Assembly (NCBI GenBank): GCA_024642265.1
Contig: JAHEBL010000006.1
Span: forward strand, 21,825-85,824
Length of the DNA: 64,000 nucleotides
Direction of reading: 5' to 3'
DNA from: Haliea sp.
Lineage (GTDB): Bacteria; Pseudomonadota; Gammaproteobacteria; Pseudomonadales; Halieaceae
In this document: in pieces, positions 28,034 through 36,794 of the stretch
Layout: each line of letters starts with the position of its first letter
How positions within the stretch are numbered: position 1 is the first letter of the stretch
Notes under the pieces: model-generated
Databases searched by the model: none
Told to the model about the DNA's origin: nothing
What the model saw: only the letters and a program-made list of their open reading frames with translations
Program-made: the position numbers and the translations under genes

Positions 28034-30343
28034 CTAGTCTCCGACAGGGTGCACCACGCTCACATCCGCTGTGCGTCCGGAGCCGTGGCAAACAGAGCAC
28101 TGTTCCACCACCTCGCCGCTGTCGATGTCCTCCTGGCTGGTGTCGAAGCTACCGCCATTGGCAACCATGTGGGCTGCGGCTTCCCCACCGTCGTGGCAGC
28201 TTGAACAGGCTGAGGTGACCGGTGTGATCACCGTATCGTCTACCGGGCTCTCGTGGTCCGCGCCGGTATCGATGGTGGTACCGAGTACTCCTGAAGGCAG
28301 CGGCAGGGTGTAGCCGCTGTCAGTGTGACACGTCACACAGTTGCCCAGGTTGCCGGGGTAATGCACGGTATTTTCATCGTAGACATAGGTGCTGAAGCCC
28401 CTGAAGCCGACGATCTGCAGCGGGTTCTCGCGGATACCGGCCGCGTGTATGCCGTGCACCATGCGTGCGAAGTCGAGTGATTCCTCATCCTTGCCGTCAG
28501 TCGGCGGGTTGGAGGCGATCCCGCGCACTTCGCGATCGGTGTTGCGCGGATTGTGGCAGGTGACGCAGACCTGCAGGTCGTCGGTGCGGTTGCTGCCGTG
28601 CAGGCTGAGTGACTGGTGGCAGCTCAGGCAGTTCTCCAGCTCAACCGGGCTGCGGCGGGGTACCGCCTGGCCGTCCGCCTCATTGATGTTGAAGAACTGA
28701 TGGGCGTTGGTGAACGCGATGCGCTGCTCGTCGGGCTCCTCCTCACTGCCGAGGTTAACCGCCGGGTGGCCTTCAATAGCCGCCACGCCACTGCCTTCAG
28801 CGGGAATAAAGGGGCGCTCGTCGCCATCGGGGATAGCAACGCTCGACTGGACGATGTAGCTGCCATCGCCAACCGGTGTGCCCTGCAATGCATCCAGGCT
28901 GACCGCGCTGGCGTCCTCTGCACCGTTGCCGGTGTTGGTGTAATCAGTGGTACTCCAGGCCAGGTCGATCGCCAGGCGGCTCGCACCGCTGGCCACCTGG
29001 GTCCAGACCGGGTCAGTCGTCAGGTCGTAGGCATCGCCGCTGGTCGGGTTGAACACCTTGTACTGCACTTTCGGGAACTGGCCCTGGCGGGTGTTGCTGA
29101 CCGCCACGATTTCCGCGGCGAAGTTCTTGCGTGCTTCATCCGTGGGAATCTGGTGGCTGTCCTCGATGCTGCCTGCGATACCGCCGCTGGAGTGACAGCT
29201 GGCGCATTTGCTGTCATCCGGCTGACCCCCGGCGTGTCGGGTGAAGTCCAGTGCATCATGGCAGCTGCCACAGGCGGCCTGGCTGGGATAGTTGGCCCAG
29301 TTGTCGCCCTGGGAAGTGAGGGTGACGTCATTGTCCGAGCCATTCGGGAACTTGAGATCCGCACCCGTCGCACTGCCCGCGTGACAGTTCACGCAGTTGC
29401 GGATGTCCTGGGGGTAGTGGAGGTTCGAGTAGTCGTGCACGCTGCCGCGGAAACCGACGATGTAATAGGGATTGCCCTCCTGCACGCTGGGCAGGTTGGC
29501 GCCCATGTGGATCTTGTGGATCATTACTTTCATATCCACTGTGTTGGTGCTCTCGGGGTCAACCGACCCGGGGTTGTGGCAGGCAACGCAGTATTTGATT
29601 TCCTGGCGGCCGCCACCGTGCAGTGCCAGGGGATCATGACAGCGGTTGCAGTTGGCGGTAGCGGCGATATCCATGCTCGCGATGCCGTCGGTCGCCCCGG
29701 TGGCGGGTACCCAGTCCCGGTTGGGGTTGGCCTTGCCGGGCGCATTGTCGAACTGGATAACCACCCGGTGGGTAAGATTCGGATTATAGGACAGGTCGAG
29801 GCCCTCTTCTGCGGCCTGGTCCAGGATGTCCTGGGGCAGATTTGTCAGGCTGGTCTCATACTGATAAGAATAAATGCCTTCACCATTGTTGGTGAACACG
29901 CCGCTGCGCTCATAGGTCGCCTGCAGCTGAGGTTCGGTGCCCGGGAAGTCGCCTTCCGGCTCTGCGATCGCATTGACATAGGACTGCCAGCTGCCGGTCA
30001 TACTACCCTGGGCGCTGGTTTCGAGCTTGGCTACCACAAAGCGCACATCGTCGACCGTCAGGTCGGTGATGGCGACATTGTTCTCGTCGCTGAGTTGGAA
30101 CGTGATCACCGGCTGGTCGTCGCCGTTCAGGCTCGCCTCGGTGATAAAGGCATTGAGGACCGTTGCCTCCGCGTAGGGGTTCGCAGACGGTGTCGGCGGA
30201 ATCGGTTCCGGTGGTATCGGCTGCCCGGGAGGCGGCGGTCCGGGCTCCACGCCGGGGGCACTGTTGCCACCGCCCCCGCCGCCACAGGCGACGAGCAGGC
30301 CAAGTGTGCCGGCCATTATCCAGTTGCGCGTGTTTGTAAGCAT
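28034..30343 (-). CDS. mtrC: OmcA/MtrC-family decaheme c-type cytochrome lipoprotein
   Basis: 769 residues. The N-terminus ends in the lipobox LLVAC (Cys20) followed by Gly and Pro-rich linkers, so the protein is a lipoprotein, by family at the outer surface. Ten CxxCH heme sites fall in two groups of five: residues about 232-382 (CNRCH, CVACH, CVNCH, CGSCH, CASCH) and about 570-750 (CLSCH, CVTCH, CVTCH, CSSCH, CSVCH), the split-pentaheme layout of MtrC/OmcA. It would be the extracellular terminal of the electron conduit, exchanging electrons with minerals or soluble acceptors. It is the last gene of the operon, 19 bp after mtrB, with GGAGAG before the ATG. Confidence 0.93.
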   Translation of the reverse strand: MLTNTRNWIMAGTLGLLVACGGGGGGNSAPGVEPGPPPPGQPIPPEPIPPTPSANPYAEATVLNAFITEASLNGDDQPVITFQLSDENNVAITDLTVDDVRFVVAKLETSAQGSMTGSWQSYVNAIAEPEGDFPGTEPQLQATYERSGVFTNNGEGIYSYQYETSLTNLPQDILDQAAEEGLDLSYNPNLTHRVVIQFDNAPGKANPNRDWVPATGATDGIASMDIAATANCNRCHDPLALHGGGRQEIKYCVACHNPGSVDPESTNTVDMKVMIHKIHMGANLPSVQEGNPYYIVGFRGSVHDYSNLHYPQDIRNCVNCHAGSATGADLKFPNGSDNDVTLTSQGDNWANYPSQAACGSCHDALDFTRHAGGQPDDSKCASCHSSGGIAGSIEDSHQIPTDEARKNFAAEIVAVSNTRQGQFPKVQYKVFNPTSGDAYDLTTDPVWTQVASGASRLAIDLAWSTTDYTNTGNGAEDASAVSLDALQGTPVGDGSYIVQSSVAIPDGDERPFIPAEGSGVAAIEGHPAVNLGSEEEPDEQRIAFTNAHQFFNINEADGQAVPRRSPVELENCLSCHQSLSLHGSNRTDDLQVCVTCHNPRNTDREVRGIASNPPTDGKDEESLDFARMVHGIHAAGIRENPLQIVGFRGFSTYVYDENTVHYPGNLGNCVTCHTDSGYTLPLPSGVLGTTIDTGADHESPVDDTVITPVTSACSSCHDGGEAAAHMVANGGSFDTSQEDIDSGEVVEQCSVCHGSGRTADVSVVHPVGD

Positions 30344-30362
30344 GGTCTTTCTCTCCCGGGTT

Positions 30363-32627
30363 CTATTCCCAGTGATAAATCACTGATGCGCCCACATAGT
30401 TGATCTGTTCGTTCGGGTTGCCCTGGCCGAAGGTCAGCACCTTGCCGATCGTATCCGGCTGCACACCTTGCCAGGCCCAGTCGTCGCTCTTGTAATCGTA
30501 GAACTGGTAATCCAGCTGCAGGAACAGGTTCTCCTGCATGTGCCAGATACCGCTGAGGCGCACGTTGTGCAGGGTGGTGTTGACCGTCGGCAGGTTGCTG
30601 GCCACAAGGCTGCTGGTGGCCCTGGTGCCCAGGTTCTGCTCTGCCTGGGTGTCGACATAGCTGTAGTCAAAGCTGACCTCGACATCCTTGGTCACCTGCC
30701 ACTGGACGTTGGCGCCCAGGGTGATGCTGGTGTCCTCCGCTTCGCCCGTCCAGTTCTGGTTGGGGTCGCTGGCCTGCGGCAGTGGGGGGTATACCACAAA
30801 TGCATTTTTCTCCGGCCCGCCGCGGAAAGCCCGGCTGCTCTGGTCCGCGCTGTAGTAGTCATAGCCCCCGTACAGGCTGGCGGACAGTGTTTCGCTGACG
30901 ATATAACTGGCACTCAGGTGACCGCGGTACCACTCGTCCTCGGTCAGGCCGAGCTCGCTCGCGCCGTAATCGTTGTCAATCCACTGCAGGTTGAGGCTCA
31001 GGTTCCACTGGTCCGTGGGCAGAAAGTTGAAATCCGCGCTGGTCTGCCACTGATCCCGGTTAGCCATGTAGTATTTCATGAGTTCGGGATGGCTGATGTA
31101 GCGCTCGGTATCCGGGGTGGCGTTGATCAGCTCGGTATCCAGCAGGGCGTAGTAATTCTGCGCCCATTCGTAGGTATCCGCCGCGCGGTCGGCATAACTC
31201 ACTTCCAGCCGGGTGGTGAAGTTCGACCAGGGCTGGATGCGGTAACCGAGGGTGTAGCGATCCTGTTCGGTTTCCTCCACGGGTGCGTTTTCCCGGGTCA
31301 CTTTCTCGTATTCGTACTCGAAGCTCAGCTTGCTGCGCATGGGCAGGCGGTAGCTGACCTCAAAACCGGGGGTTTCGGAGCGGTAATCGTGGTTGGTGTT
31401 GTATACCGTCAAGGCGGTGCCGGGCTGGTTGCTGCCGTCGCCGCGTATATACTGGTAGCCATTGCGATCGGCGTCGTAATCCCGGTTGCGGTACTTGTAG
31501 AACACCTCCGCGCTGAGTTTCGGCAGCGGGTTCAGCAGCAGGCGGGTATTGAAGGTACTGTTGTCCACCTCGCCGTCGTAGCTGTTTTTCGGCACAGGTA
31601 CGGTCACCGCCAATGCCGGGTTGACACTGTAGTCGAGGAAATCCTGGTTCTGGGAGGCCACCGCGTAGCTGCCGTCCACCTGCAAGCGGATGGTCGGGGA
31701 GAAAATGTACTGGCCGATCACCCGTCCGCCCATCTGGTCGTTATCGGGCGCCAGGCCGAGGCCGCCGATACCCGCAGGGTAGCGGACATTGGGGCCATAG
31801 GAGCTGTAGGGGTTCTGCCAGGTCAGCACGTCGTCCTGGTTGTCGAATTCCGAGTAGAACAGCCGGCCTTCCAGGCTGAGTTTGCTGTCACTGTAGGCCA
31901 GGCCCAGGTCGAAATCGGTGGTGCGATAATCTATGGGCTGATTCAGCAGCACCGCGTCCGCGGAGGAGCCATCGATGTAGATCCCTGCACCGATGTCATT
32001 GTTGCCTGTTTTTTCCTCATAGGACAGATTGGTGTCCACAGTCCAGTGCTTGTTGAGACGGGTATCCGCCTTGAGATACACCCGCTCCCGCTTGAGCTCC
32101 TGGTCAAAACCGTGCAATGACTGGTTCAGGTTGGTCCAGTCCGAGGTGGTAAGACCGCTCACCCAGTCGTCGGGGAGTTTCAGGCTGGTACCGCCGCTGA
32201 ACGGTGTGCGTCCCTCGTCATTGCTGACCTGTATCTGTGAGTCAAAGCCGGCGCTGAGAGAAAATCGTCCCGCCTTGCCCCAGGTGAGCTCACCCTCGCG
32301 GGTATCCAGCCCCAGGTTGGAAAAATAACCCTGCCAGAAACTGTCGCCGCTGCTGAAATCCTGCCACTGCAGGTTGCCTATAACGGTGGCGCCTTCCTCG
32401 TGGAGGCCGTTGTACTCGCCGAACATGTAGTTGTCATCGCTGGTGTAATCAACTCCCAGCTGCACTATCAGCGGCCTGTCGGCCTGCCAGGCGGTCTTCA
32501 GCGGGGGGCGATTCTGCAGGGCCAGCGGGGCGTACTGCCCGGCCTCCTGGGCCACCACGCCACAGGCTGCCAGTACCAGGCTGCTGGCTGCCCCCAGGTG
32601 GCAGGGAAAGCGGTTCATGCTCTTCAT
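30363..32627 (-). CDS. mtrB: MtrB/PioB-family outer membrane beta-barrel
   Basis: 754 residues with a signal peptide (to about residue 26, AACGVVAQ) and many alternating aromatic/polar strands, ending with YVGASVIYHWE as a barrel should. In the known MtrCAB complex this porin sheathes MtrA across the outer membrane. Start overlaps the stop of the mtrA-like gene (ATGA); a second ATG lies at 32618. The mature protein has no cysteine, so the N-terminal CxxC reported for MtrB of metal-reducing Shewanella is absent. The assignment rests on length, context and barrel pattern. Confidence 0.9.
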   Translation of the reverse strand: MKSMNRFPCHLGAASSLVLAACGVVAQEAGQYAPLALQNRPPLKTAWQADRPLIVQLGVDYTSDDNYMFGEYNGLHEEGATVIGNLQWQDFSSGDSFWQGYFSNLGLDTREGELTWGKAGRFSLSAGFDSQIQVSNDEGRTPFSGGTSLKLPDDWVSGLTTSDWTNLNQSLHGFDQELKRERVYLKADTRLNKHWTVDTNLSYEEKTGNNDIGAGIYIDGSSADAVLLNQPIDYRTTDFDLGLAYSDSKLSLEGRLFYSEFDNQDDVLTWQNPYSSYGPNVRYPAGIGGLGLAPDNDQMGGRVIGQYIFSPTIRLQVDGSYAVASQNQDFLDYSVNPALAVTVPVPKNSYDGEVDNSTFNTRLLLNPLPKLSAEVFYKYRNRDYDADRNGYQYIRGDGSNQPGTALTVYNTNHDYRSETPGFEVSYRLPMRSKLSFEYEYEKVTRENAPVEETEQDRYTLGYRIQPWSNFTTRLEVSYADRAADTYEWAQNYYALLDTELINATPDTERYISHPELMKYYMANRDQWQTSADFNFLPTDQWNLSLNLQWIDNDYGASELGLTEDEWYRGHLSASYIVSETLSASLYGGYDYYSADQSSRAFRGGPEKNAFVVYPPLPQASDPNQNWTGEAEDTSITLGANVQWQVTKDVEVSFDYSYVDTQAEQNLGTRATSSLVASNLPTVNTTLHNVRLSGIWHMQENLFLQLDYQFYDYKSDDWAWQGVQPDTIGKVLTFGQGNPNEQINYVGASVIYHWE

Positions 32628-33511
32628 CGTGTCAAGCGCGCTCCCGACGGATGGTTGGATCCATGAATCTGGCTGTGGCAGTTGAGGCAGTTTTTACCCA
32701 GCATGTTCTGGTTCGCTCTCCCGCCGGGCAGGCCCTCGCTGCCATAGGGCTGGCTGGGATGGAAGGCTGCCGCGTGACACTGCTGGCACAGGGCCGGCCC
32801 GCGGGCGGTCAACAGGGGTTCATTGACCGAACCGTGGGGTTTGTGACACAGGGTGCAATCCTCAGCCGCCGGCGGGTGTTCCCACAGGAACGGGCCGCGT
32901 TTGTCGGCGTGGCAGCTGAAACAGTTATCGTTGACGGACACTTGCTGCAGGGCGGCCTCACCCAGTCCCCCGTGGGGGTTGTGGCAGTCGGTACAAGCGG
33001 TCTTGCCCTCGGCAATGGGGTGTCGGGAGGGCAGGTGCATTTCGGAACGCACCTGGGTATGGCAGTCCAGGCAGATTTTTTCAGCTTCCTGCGTGCCCAT
33101 CACGAGATCCTGCTGCTGGTGGGCATCGTGACAGCTGTCGCAGGCCAGGTTTTCCTGCTGGTGGGCGCTGCCGGTCCACAGGGCGTGTTCACCGGTGTTG
33201 TGGCAGGTCTGGCAGCTGGCGCTGCGCACCGCGGGATCGGACGGCCACTCGGGGCCGAAACTGACGTCCGGCGGGTTCTTGGTAGCCTTCTGTTTATGGG
33301 CCGTACTGGGGCCGTGACAGGCTACGCAGCTGTCACTGCCACCACCGGCCAGCGAGCCGTGTACCGTGTTGCCAATGGCATGTATCGCCTCATCATCGTC
33401 GTGGCAGTCCAGGCACTGGCGCTCGGGTTTCTGTGCATGCGCCAACATGCCGGCGGCGGCAAGGGCAAGTCCGCAGCAGGCCAGCAGGAGTTTACGGTGG
33501 TTTCCAGCCAT
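32624..33511 (-). CDS. mtrA: DmsE/MtrA-like periplasmic decaheme cytochrome c
   Basis: 295 residues. A signal peptide ends near AAAGMLAHAQ. Ten CxxCH sites (CLDCH, CVACH, CQTCH, CDSCH, CLDCH, CTDCH, CFSCH, CTLCH, CQQCH, CLNCH) run from residue about 33 to 285. VSFGPEWPSDPAV and NPHGGLGEAAL are features of the DmsE/MtrA family. It should form the heme wire through the MtrB barrel. It starts 2 nt after the upstream cytochrome gene and overlaps mtrB by 4 nt. MtrA and DmsE cannot be told apart by length; the downstream mtrC favours an MtrCAB-type conduit. Confidence 0.93.
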   Translation of the reverse strand: MAGNHRKLLLACCGLALAAAGMLAHAQKPERQCLDCHDDDEAIHAIGNTVHGSLAGGGSDSCVACHGPSTAHKQKATKNPPDVSFGPEWPSDPAVRSASCQTCHNTGEHALWTGSAHQQENLACDSCHDAHQQQDLVMGTQEAEKICLDCHTQVRSEMHLPSRHPIAEGKTACTDCHNPHGGLGEAALQQVSVNDNCFSCHADKRGPFLWEHPPAAEDCTLCHKPHGSVNEPLLTARGPALCQQCHAAAFHPSQPYGSEGLPGGRANQNMLGKNCLNCHSQIHGSNHPSGARLTR

Positions 33512-33513
33512 TC

Positions 33514-35076
33514 TTATTGTTGCTCCACCTTGAAGTCGGTTTCGTCGCCAGAGAAGCTCATGGTCAGCGGCAGGGACACCCAGTGTCGTCCCGCCGGATT
33601 GGCCGCCCCGTGGAGAGCGATACCAAAAGTATACTTTCCATCCGGGGTGAAGGGCTTCAGGGAATCAGTATTGTTCAGAGGGGCTGTCAAAGCCACCGTC
33701 CAGTGCCCCTTGCTGTAGCTATTATTGATCTGTATCAAGTTACCGGGCTGCCAAACCACGTCAGCCAGCAGTGCGGCAACCTCAAGCTCTCCCGTGGCCA
33801 GCTTTACCCGCCACATCTCCACGAAGTCGCCCTCGGCCAGCAGTTGTTCCAGCTCTGCCGCCGGGCGCAGCAGGGAGGGCTGGCCGATGCGTTGCCGCTG
33901 GGAACGGGAACTCCACAGGTATTTGCCCGTGTGCTGGCCGCGATCCCGGGACATCCCGGGCAGGTCGCTGTGGCAGGCTGCAAAGCAGCCGCCGCGCCGG
34001 AATGCGTCATTGCCGCCATCGTCCCACATCAGGGCGATATCCGCGTCGTCTGCGGGCCCTTCCCAGTCCAGCGTGATGGTTATCTGGTCCTGGTCCCGGG
34101 CAAAAGCCACTGTGACTTCCCGGGAAGCGGGCGCAATCCTGCTGGCCTGGACTTCACCCATGGCGGCTTCCTCGCCCCGGTGGCATTGCTGGCAGTTCCG
34201 GCCCTGCCGCAGGGGCTGGGAGCCGGGGTGGCCCTGCAACAGCCAGTCGCTGTCGGCCATGCCGGGGTAAAACAGGGTGACTGTGCGGTGGTCGACGGGT
34301 TCGGGCACCATGGCGGTCACAGCGTCAGCCGGGGCGTGGGCGACACCTTCATGGCAATCAAGGCAACTGTGGTCCGGCTGCAGTGCCCGCCGGTGGTAGC
34401 CCTTCACCTTCTCACGGATCTCCGGGTCACGCGCCATGCGCTCCAGGTTGTGACAGCTGCGGCACCCTTGCGAGCTGTTGCGCAGCATCTCGTGTTCCGC
34501 CGACTCGTGGTCGTGGGGGTTGTGACAGGTGGTGCAGGCAGGATTGTACTCCGCCAACTCCTCGAGGCCATGAATACCCTTTTTCTGGGTCTTGTGGCAG
34601 GTCGTGCATACCTGTGCCTGCTGGTCGGGAAACAGCACCCGGTCCTGTTCGACGTGCAGGTCGTGACAGGTGACACAGGTCAGGTTGTTGAACATGTGCA
34701 GGGCGTCTTTCCAGTGGGCGGCCTGGCCGGCCTCGTGGCAGGCCAGGCACTGGGCGTCCTGGGCGCCAGCGGTGGCGCTCCAGCGCGGGCCAAAACTGAC
34801 GCTCGGGGAGACCAGGGTCGGTGCCCGGGCGTGTTCGGCACTGGTGCCGTGGCAATCCTGGCAGCCACGTCGGCCAAGCATCTCCCCGGGGTTGTCGCTG
34901 GTGCCGTGGGAGCCGGCCTGTACCTGGTGCACGGGGGAGTCGGGTCCGAAGTCATGACAGCCCAGGCAAAGGGCGGCATCGCCCGGGTCGGCGCCGGTGT
35001 CAGCGCGGGCCAACAGGGCGGTAGCGGCCAGCAACAGTGCGGCCGCGGTCTTTACAACCGGTCTCATTGTTTTCAT
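33514..35076 (-). CDS. Mosaic multiheme cytochrome with ethylbenzene-dehydrogenase-type heme domain
   Basis: 520 residues, signal peptide to about ALLARAD. Nine CxxCH sites lie between residues about 37 and 293. The first six follow the spacing of the mtrA-like neighbour, including a shared VSFGPxW block, so that part is DmsE/MtrA-like. Hemes 7-8 (CRSCHNLERMA ... CLDCHEGVAHAP) mirror the C-terminal pair of the CymA-like neighbour. After heme 9 (CQQCH) comes a domain of about 190 residues with LMWDDGG, GCFAACHSD and KYLWSSRSQR, typical of ethylbenzene dehydrogenase gamma-type b-heme domains (PF09459). CFAACH is CxxxCH and may not bind heme c. It probably relays electrons in the periplasm between CymA and MtrA, but the role is not established. 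Confidence 0.85.
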   Translation of the reverse strand: MKTMRPVVKTAAALLLAATALLARADTGADPGDAALCLGCHDFGPDSPVHQVQAGSHGTSDNPGEMLGRRGCQDCHGTSAEHARAPTLVSPSVSFGPRWSATAGAQDAQCLACHEAGQAAHWKDALHMFNNLTCVTCHDLHVEQDRVLFPDQQAQVCTTCHKTQKKGIHGLEELAEYNPACTTCHNPHDHESAEHEMLRNSSQGCRSCHNLERMARDPEIREKVKGYHRRALQPDHSCLDCHEGVAHAPADAVTAMVPEPVDHRTVTLFYPGMADSDWLLQGHPGSQPLRQGRNCQQCHRGEEAAMGEVQASRIAPASREVTVAFARDQDQITITLDWEGPADDADIALMWDDGGNDAFRRGGCFAACHSDLPGMSRDRGQHTGKYLWSSRSQRQRIGQPSLLRPAAELEQLLAEGDFVEMWRVKLATGELEVAALLADVVWQPGNLIQINNSYSKGHWTVALTAPLNNTDSLKPFTPDGKYTFGIALHGAANPAGRHWVSLPLTMSFSGDETDFKVEQQ

Positions 35077-35102
35077 CCGTGGTGTGCGGCCGGCGTTATT
35101 TT

Positions 35103-35672
35103 TTAGTCAGTATTGTCGGGGTGAGCGATACCTGAGTGACAGTCGATACAGGTACGTTCCCCGCTCAGCATTTTCTTATGGAATTTCTGGGCCCGCGTGC
35201 TCTGCAGCTCGAGTACCATGTGTTCAGTGTCGTGGCAGTTGCGGCACTCCTGGGAATCATTGGCTTTCAGGCGGTTTATTTCCCGCTCTTTCATAGCGGG
35301 GGCGTGAGCCGCGTATTTCTCCGGGGTATCGATTATTCCGGTAAAGTGGCCCCATACTTCCCTGGACGCCTCCACCTTGCGCACCATCTTGGGCAGGAAT
35401 TCTTTCGGCAGGTGGCAGTCCGAACAGCTGGCGTGCACGCCTATCGCATTCTGGAAGTGCTGGGTTTTTTCCACCTGTACCAGCGGGTTGTCCGACATTT
35501 CGTGGCAACTGGTACAGAAGGCGTCTGTGCTGGTGGCGTGCATGGTGGCATCGAAAGCGAGTACGGCGCCGATGCCAAGCACCAGACCGATGACCAGCAG
35601 GCTCAAAACCGAGCGGGTCGGCGATGGACGCAGCAGGGAGCGCAGCCAGCCTCCGGATGACGAATCGCTCAT
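35103..35672 (-). CDS. cymA: NapC/NirT-family tetraheme cytochrome c (CymA-like quinol dehydrogenase)
   Basis: 189 residues. One N-terminal membrane anchor (SVLSLLVIGLVLGIGAVLAF) is followed by four CxxCH sites: CTSCHEM, CSDCHLP, CRNCHDTEHM and CIDCHSGIAHP. This is the standard NapC/NirT/CymA layout with the periplasmic heme domain. It takes electrons from (mena)quinol in the inner membrane, or returns them if the chain runs inward. It is the first gene of the operon; an AAGGGGG ribosome site precedes the ATG and an FNR-like box lies about 90 bp upstream. Confidence 0.92.
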   Translation of the reverse strand: MSDSSSGGWLRSLLRPSPTRSVLSLLVIGLVLGIGAVLAFDATMHATSTDAFCTSCHEMSDNPLVQVEKTQHFQNAIGVHASCSDCHLPKEFLPKMVRKVEASREVWGHFTGIIDTPEKYAAHAPAMKEREINRLKANDSQECRNCHDTEHMVLELQSTRAQKFHKKMLSGERTCIDCHSGIAHPDNTD

Positions 35673-35763
35673 GTTCTGTAACCCCCTTTTGTTGTCTACC
35701 GGGAAATACCCGGGCTTTAAGCGTTAACCTACCCAAGTTTGAGGCATTTGGCCAATGCCGCGC

Positions 35764-35777
35764 TTGATTCATATCAT
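35764..35777. promoter_or_regulatory. FNR/ANR-type box upstream of the cytochrome operon
   Basis: TTGATTCATATCAT matches the FNR consensus TTGAT-N4-ATCAA at 9 of 10 defined positions. It overlaps the last codon of the UbiA-family gene and is centred 98 bp from the cymA-like ATG, which would suit a class II site if transcription starts near 35729. The spacing is predicted, not shown. Confidence 0.6.
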
Positions 35778-36766
35778 GACAGCAGCGTATCGACGACCAC
35801 CCCCAGCAGGAACAGCGCGGTAAATTGCCGGGTGTGGCGAAAGGCCTGGGCGGAGAACCACAGGGGCCATACCTCCGCCGGGTAGTTTTCAGGCATCGCG
35901 GAGGGTTTTGGCCGGCTGAACACGCTGAACAACGGGGGCAGCCTGGGCAGGTTGATAAACACCAGCAACAGGGCCCAGCCGAAGTTGCCCATGGCCACCA
36001 GCGCCAGGCACAGCAGATACTGGGCGGCAATCATCGCCACTACCCAGTGGCGGGAGCGTTTTTCACCGAGAATTACCGGCAGGGTGTTGACGCCCTTTAC
36101 CTTGTCGGCTTCCAGTTTGTCGGTGTGCTTGCCAAACAGAACGGTGGTTGGCCCCAGGGCAAAAACCAGGCTGAGCCAGGTCACGCTCCAGCTCCACTGC
36201 CCGGCCAGCACATAGTAGCTGCCACCCACCATCAGCGGGCCCCACACCAGCAGCACGGCGGGTTCCCCCAGCCCGTAATATTTGAGTGGCCAGGTGTAAA
36301 ACAGCACAAAAAAGCCGCCTGCCAGCATCAGGTCCAGGGTGAGTCCGCTGCGCTGTGAAATGAGCCACGCCCCCAGCAGCAGGGCGATTCCGGCGGTGAC
36401 CCCCAGATAGCCCCAGAACTGGCGCTCACTCATCAGGCCATCCTCGAGCACGTGCACACCGTACTGGTTGCGGTAGTAGTTGTCCTTGTCGATGCCCCGT
36501 CGCGAGTCGGTGAAATCATTCAGCAGGTTATTGGTGGCGTGAGCAAACATCAGGCCAAGCACCGTGGCCAGCCACAGGTTCCACTCAAACAGGCCGGCGC
36601 GCCAGGCCATCAGCCCGCCCAGGGCCGACGCTGTAAAGGTCATGAACAGCACCGAGGCGCGACAGGCAATCAGCCATTTAGCCACCGGATCCATGGCCTG
36701 CCATTCGCTCTGGGACAGTTTGGGCATCTGGGCGAGGGCGCGGCCCCACATTCTTACATCGATCAT
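35774..36766 (-). CDS. UbiA-family prenyltransferase (possibly MenA-like)
   Basis: 330 residues with eight or nine hydrophobic helices. The two Mg-diphosphate motifs are NNLLNDFTDSRRGID (NDxxD type, about residue 78) and DKLEADKVKGVNTLP. It attaches a polyprenyl chain to an aromatic or other acceptor at the inner membrane. The sequence resembles 1,4-dihydroxy-2-naphthoate prenyltransferases, but no other men gene is in the window, so a quinone role is inferred from its place directly upstream of a quinol-dependent cytochrome operon. It lies 28 bp after the nnrS-like gene on the same strand. Confidence 0.82.
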   Translation of the reverse strand: MIDVRMWGRALAQMPKLSQSEWQAMDPVAKWLIACRASVLFMTFTASALGGLMAWRAGLFEWNLWLATVLGLMFAHATNNLLNDFTDSRRGIDKDNYYRNQYGVHVLEDGLMSERQFWGYLGVTAGIALLLGAWLISQRSGLTLDLMLAGGFFVLFYTWPLKYYGLGEPAVLLVWGPLMVGGSYYVLAGQWSWSVTWLSLVFALGPTTVLFGKHTDKLEADKVKGVNTLPVILGEKRSRHWVVAMIAAQYLLCLALVAMGNFGWALLLVFINLPRLPPLFSVFSRPKPSAMPENYPAEVWPLWFSAQAFRHTRQFTALFLLGVVVDTLLS

Positions 36767-36794
36767 CTGTGCTGGTTTCCTTTGCGCAGCGGTC

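Noticed and set aside
28616..30403. 595-residue open frame on the plus strand across the mtrC-like gene
   Set aside because: Antisense shadow of a high-GC gene; the minus strand has a lipobox, ten CxxCH sites and a ribosome site, the plus strand none of these.
30468..32120. 550-residue plus-strand frame across mtrB
   Set aside because: Composition is a mirror of the barrel gene and shows no recognisable domain.
33433..35106. 557-residue plus-strand frame across the multiheme genes
   Set aside because: Antisense to nine heme motifs; no start signal or family pattern.
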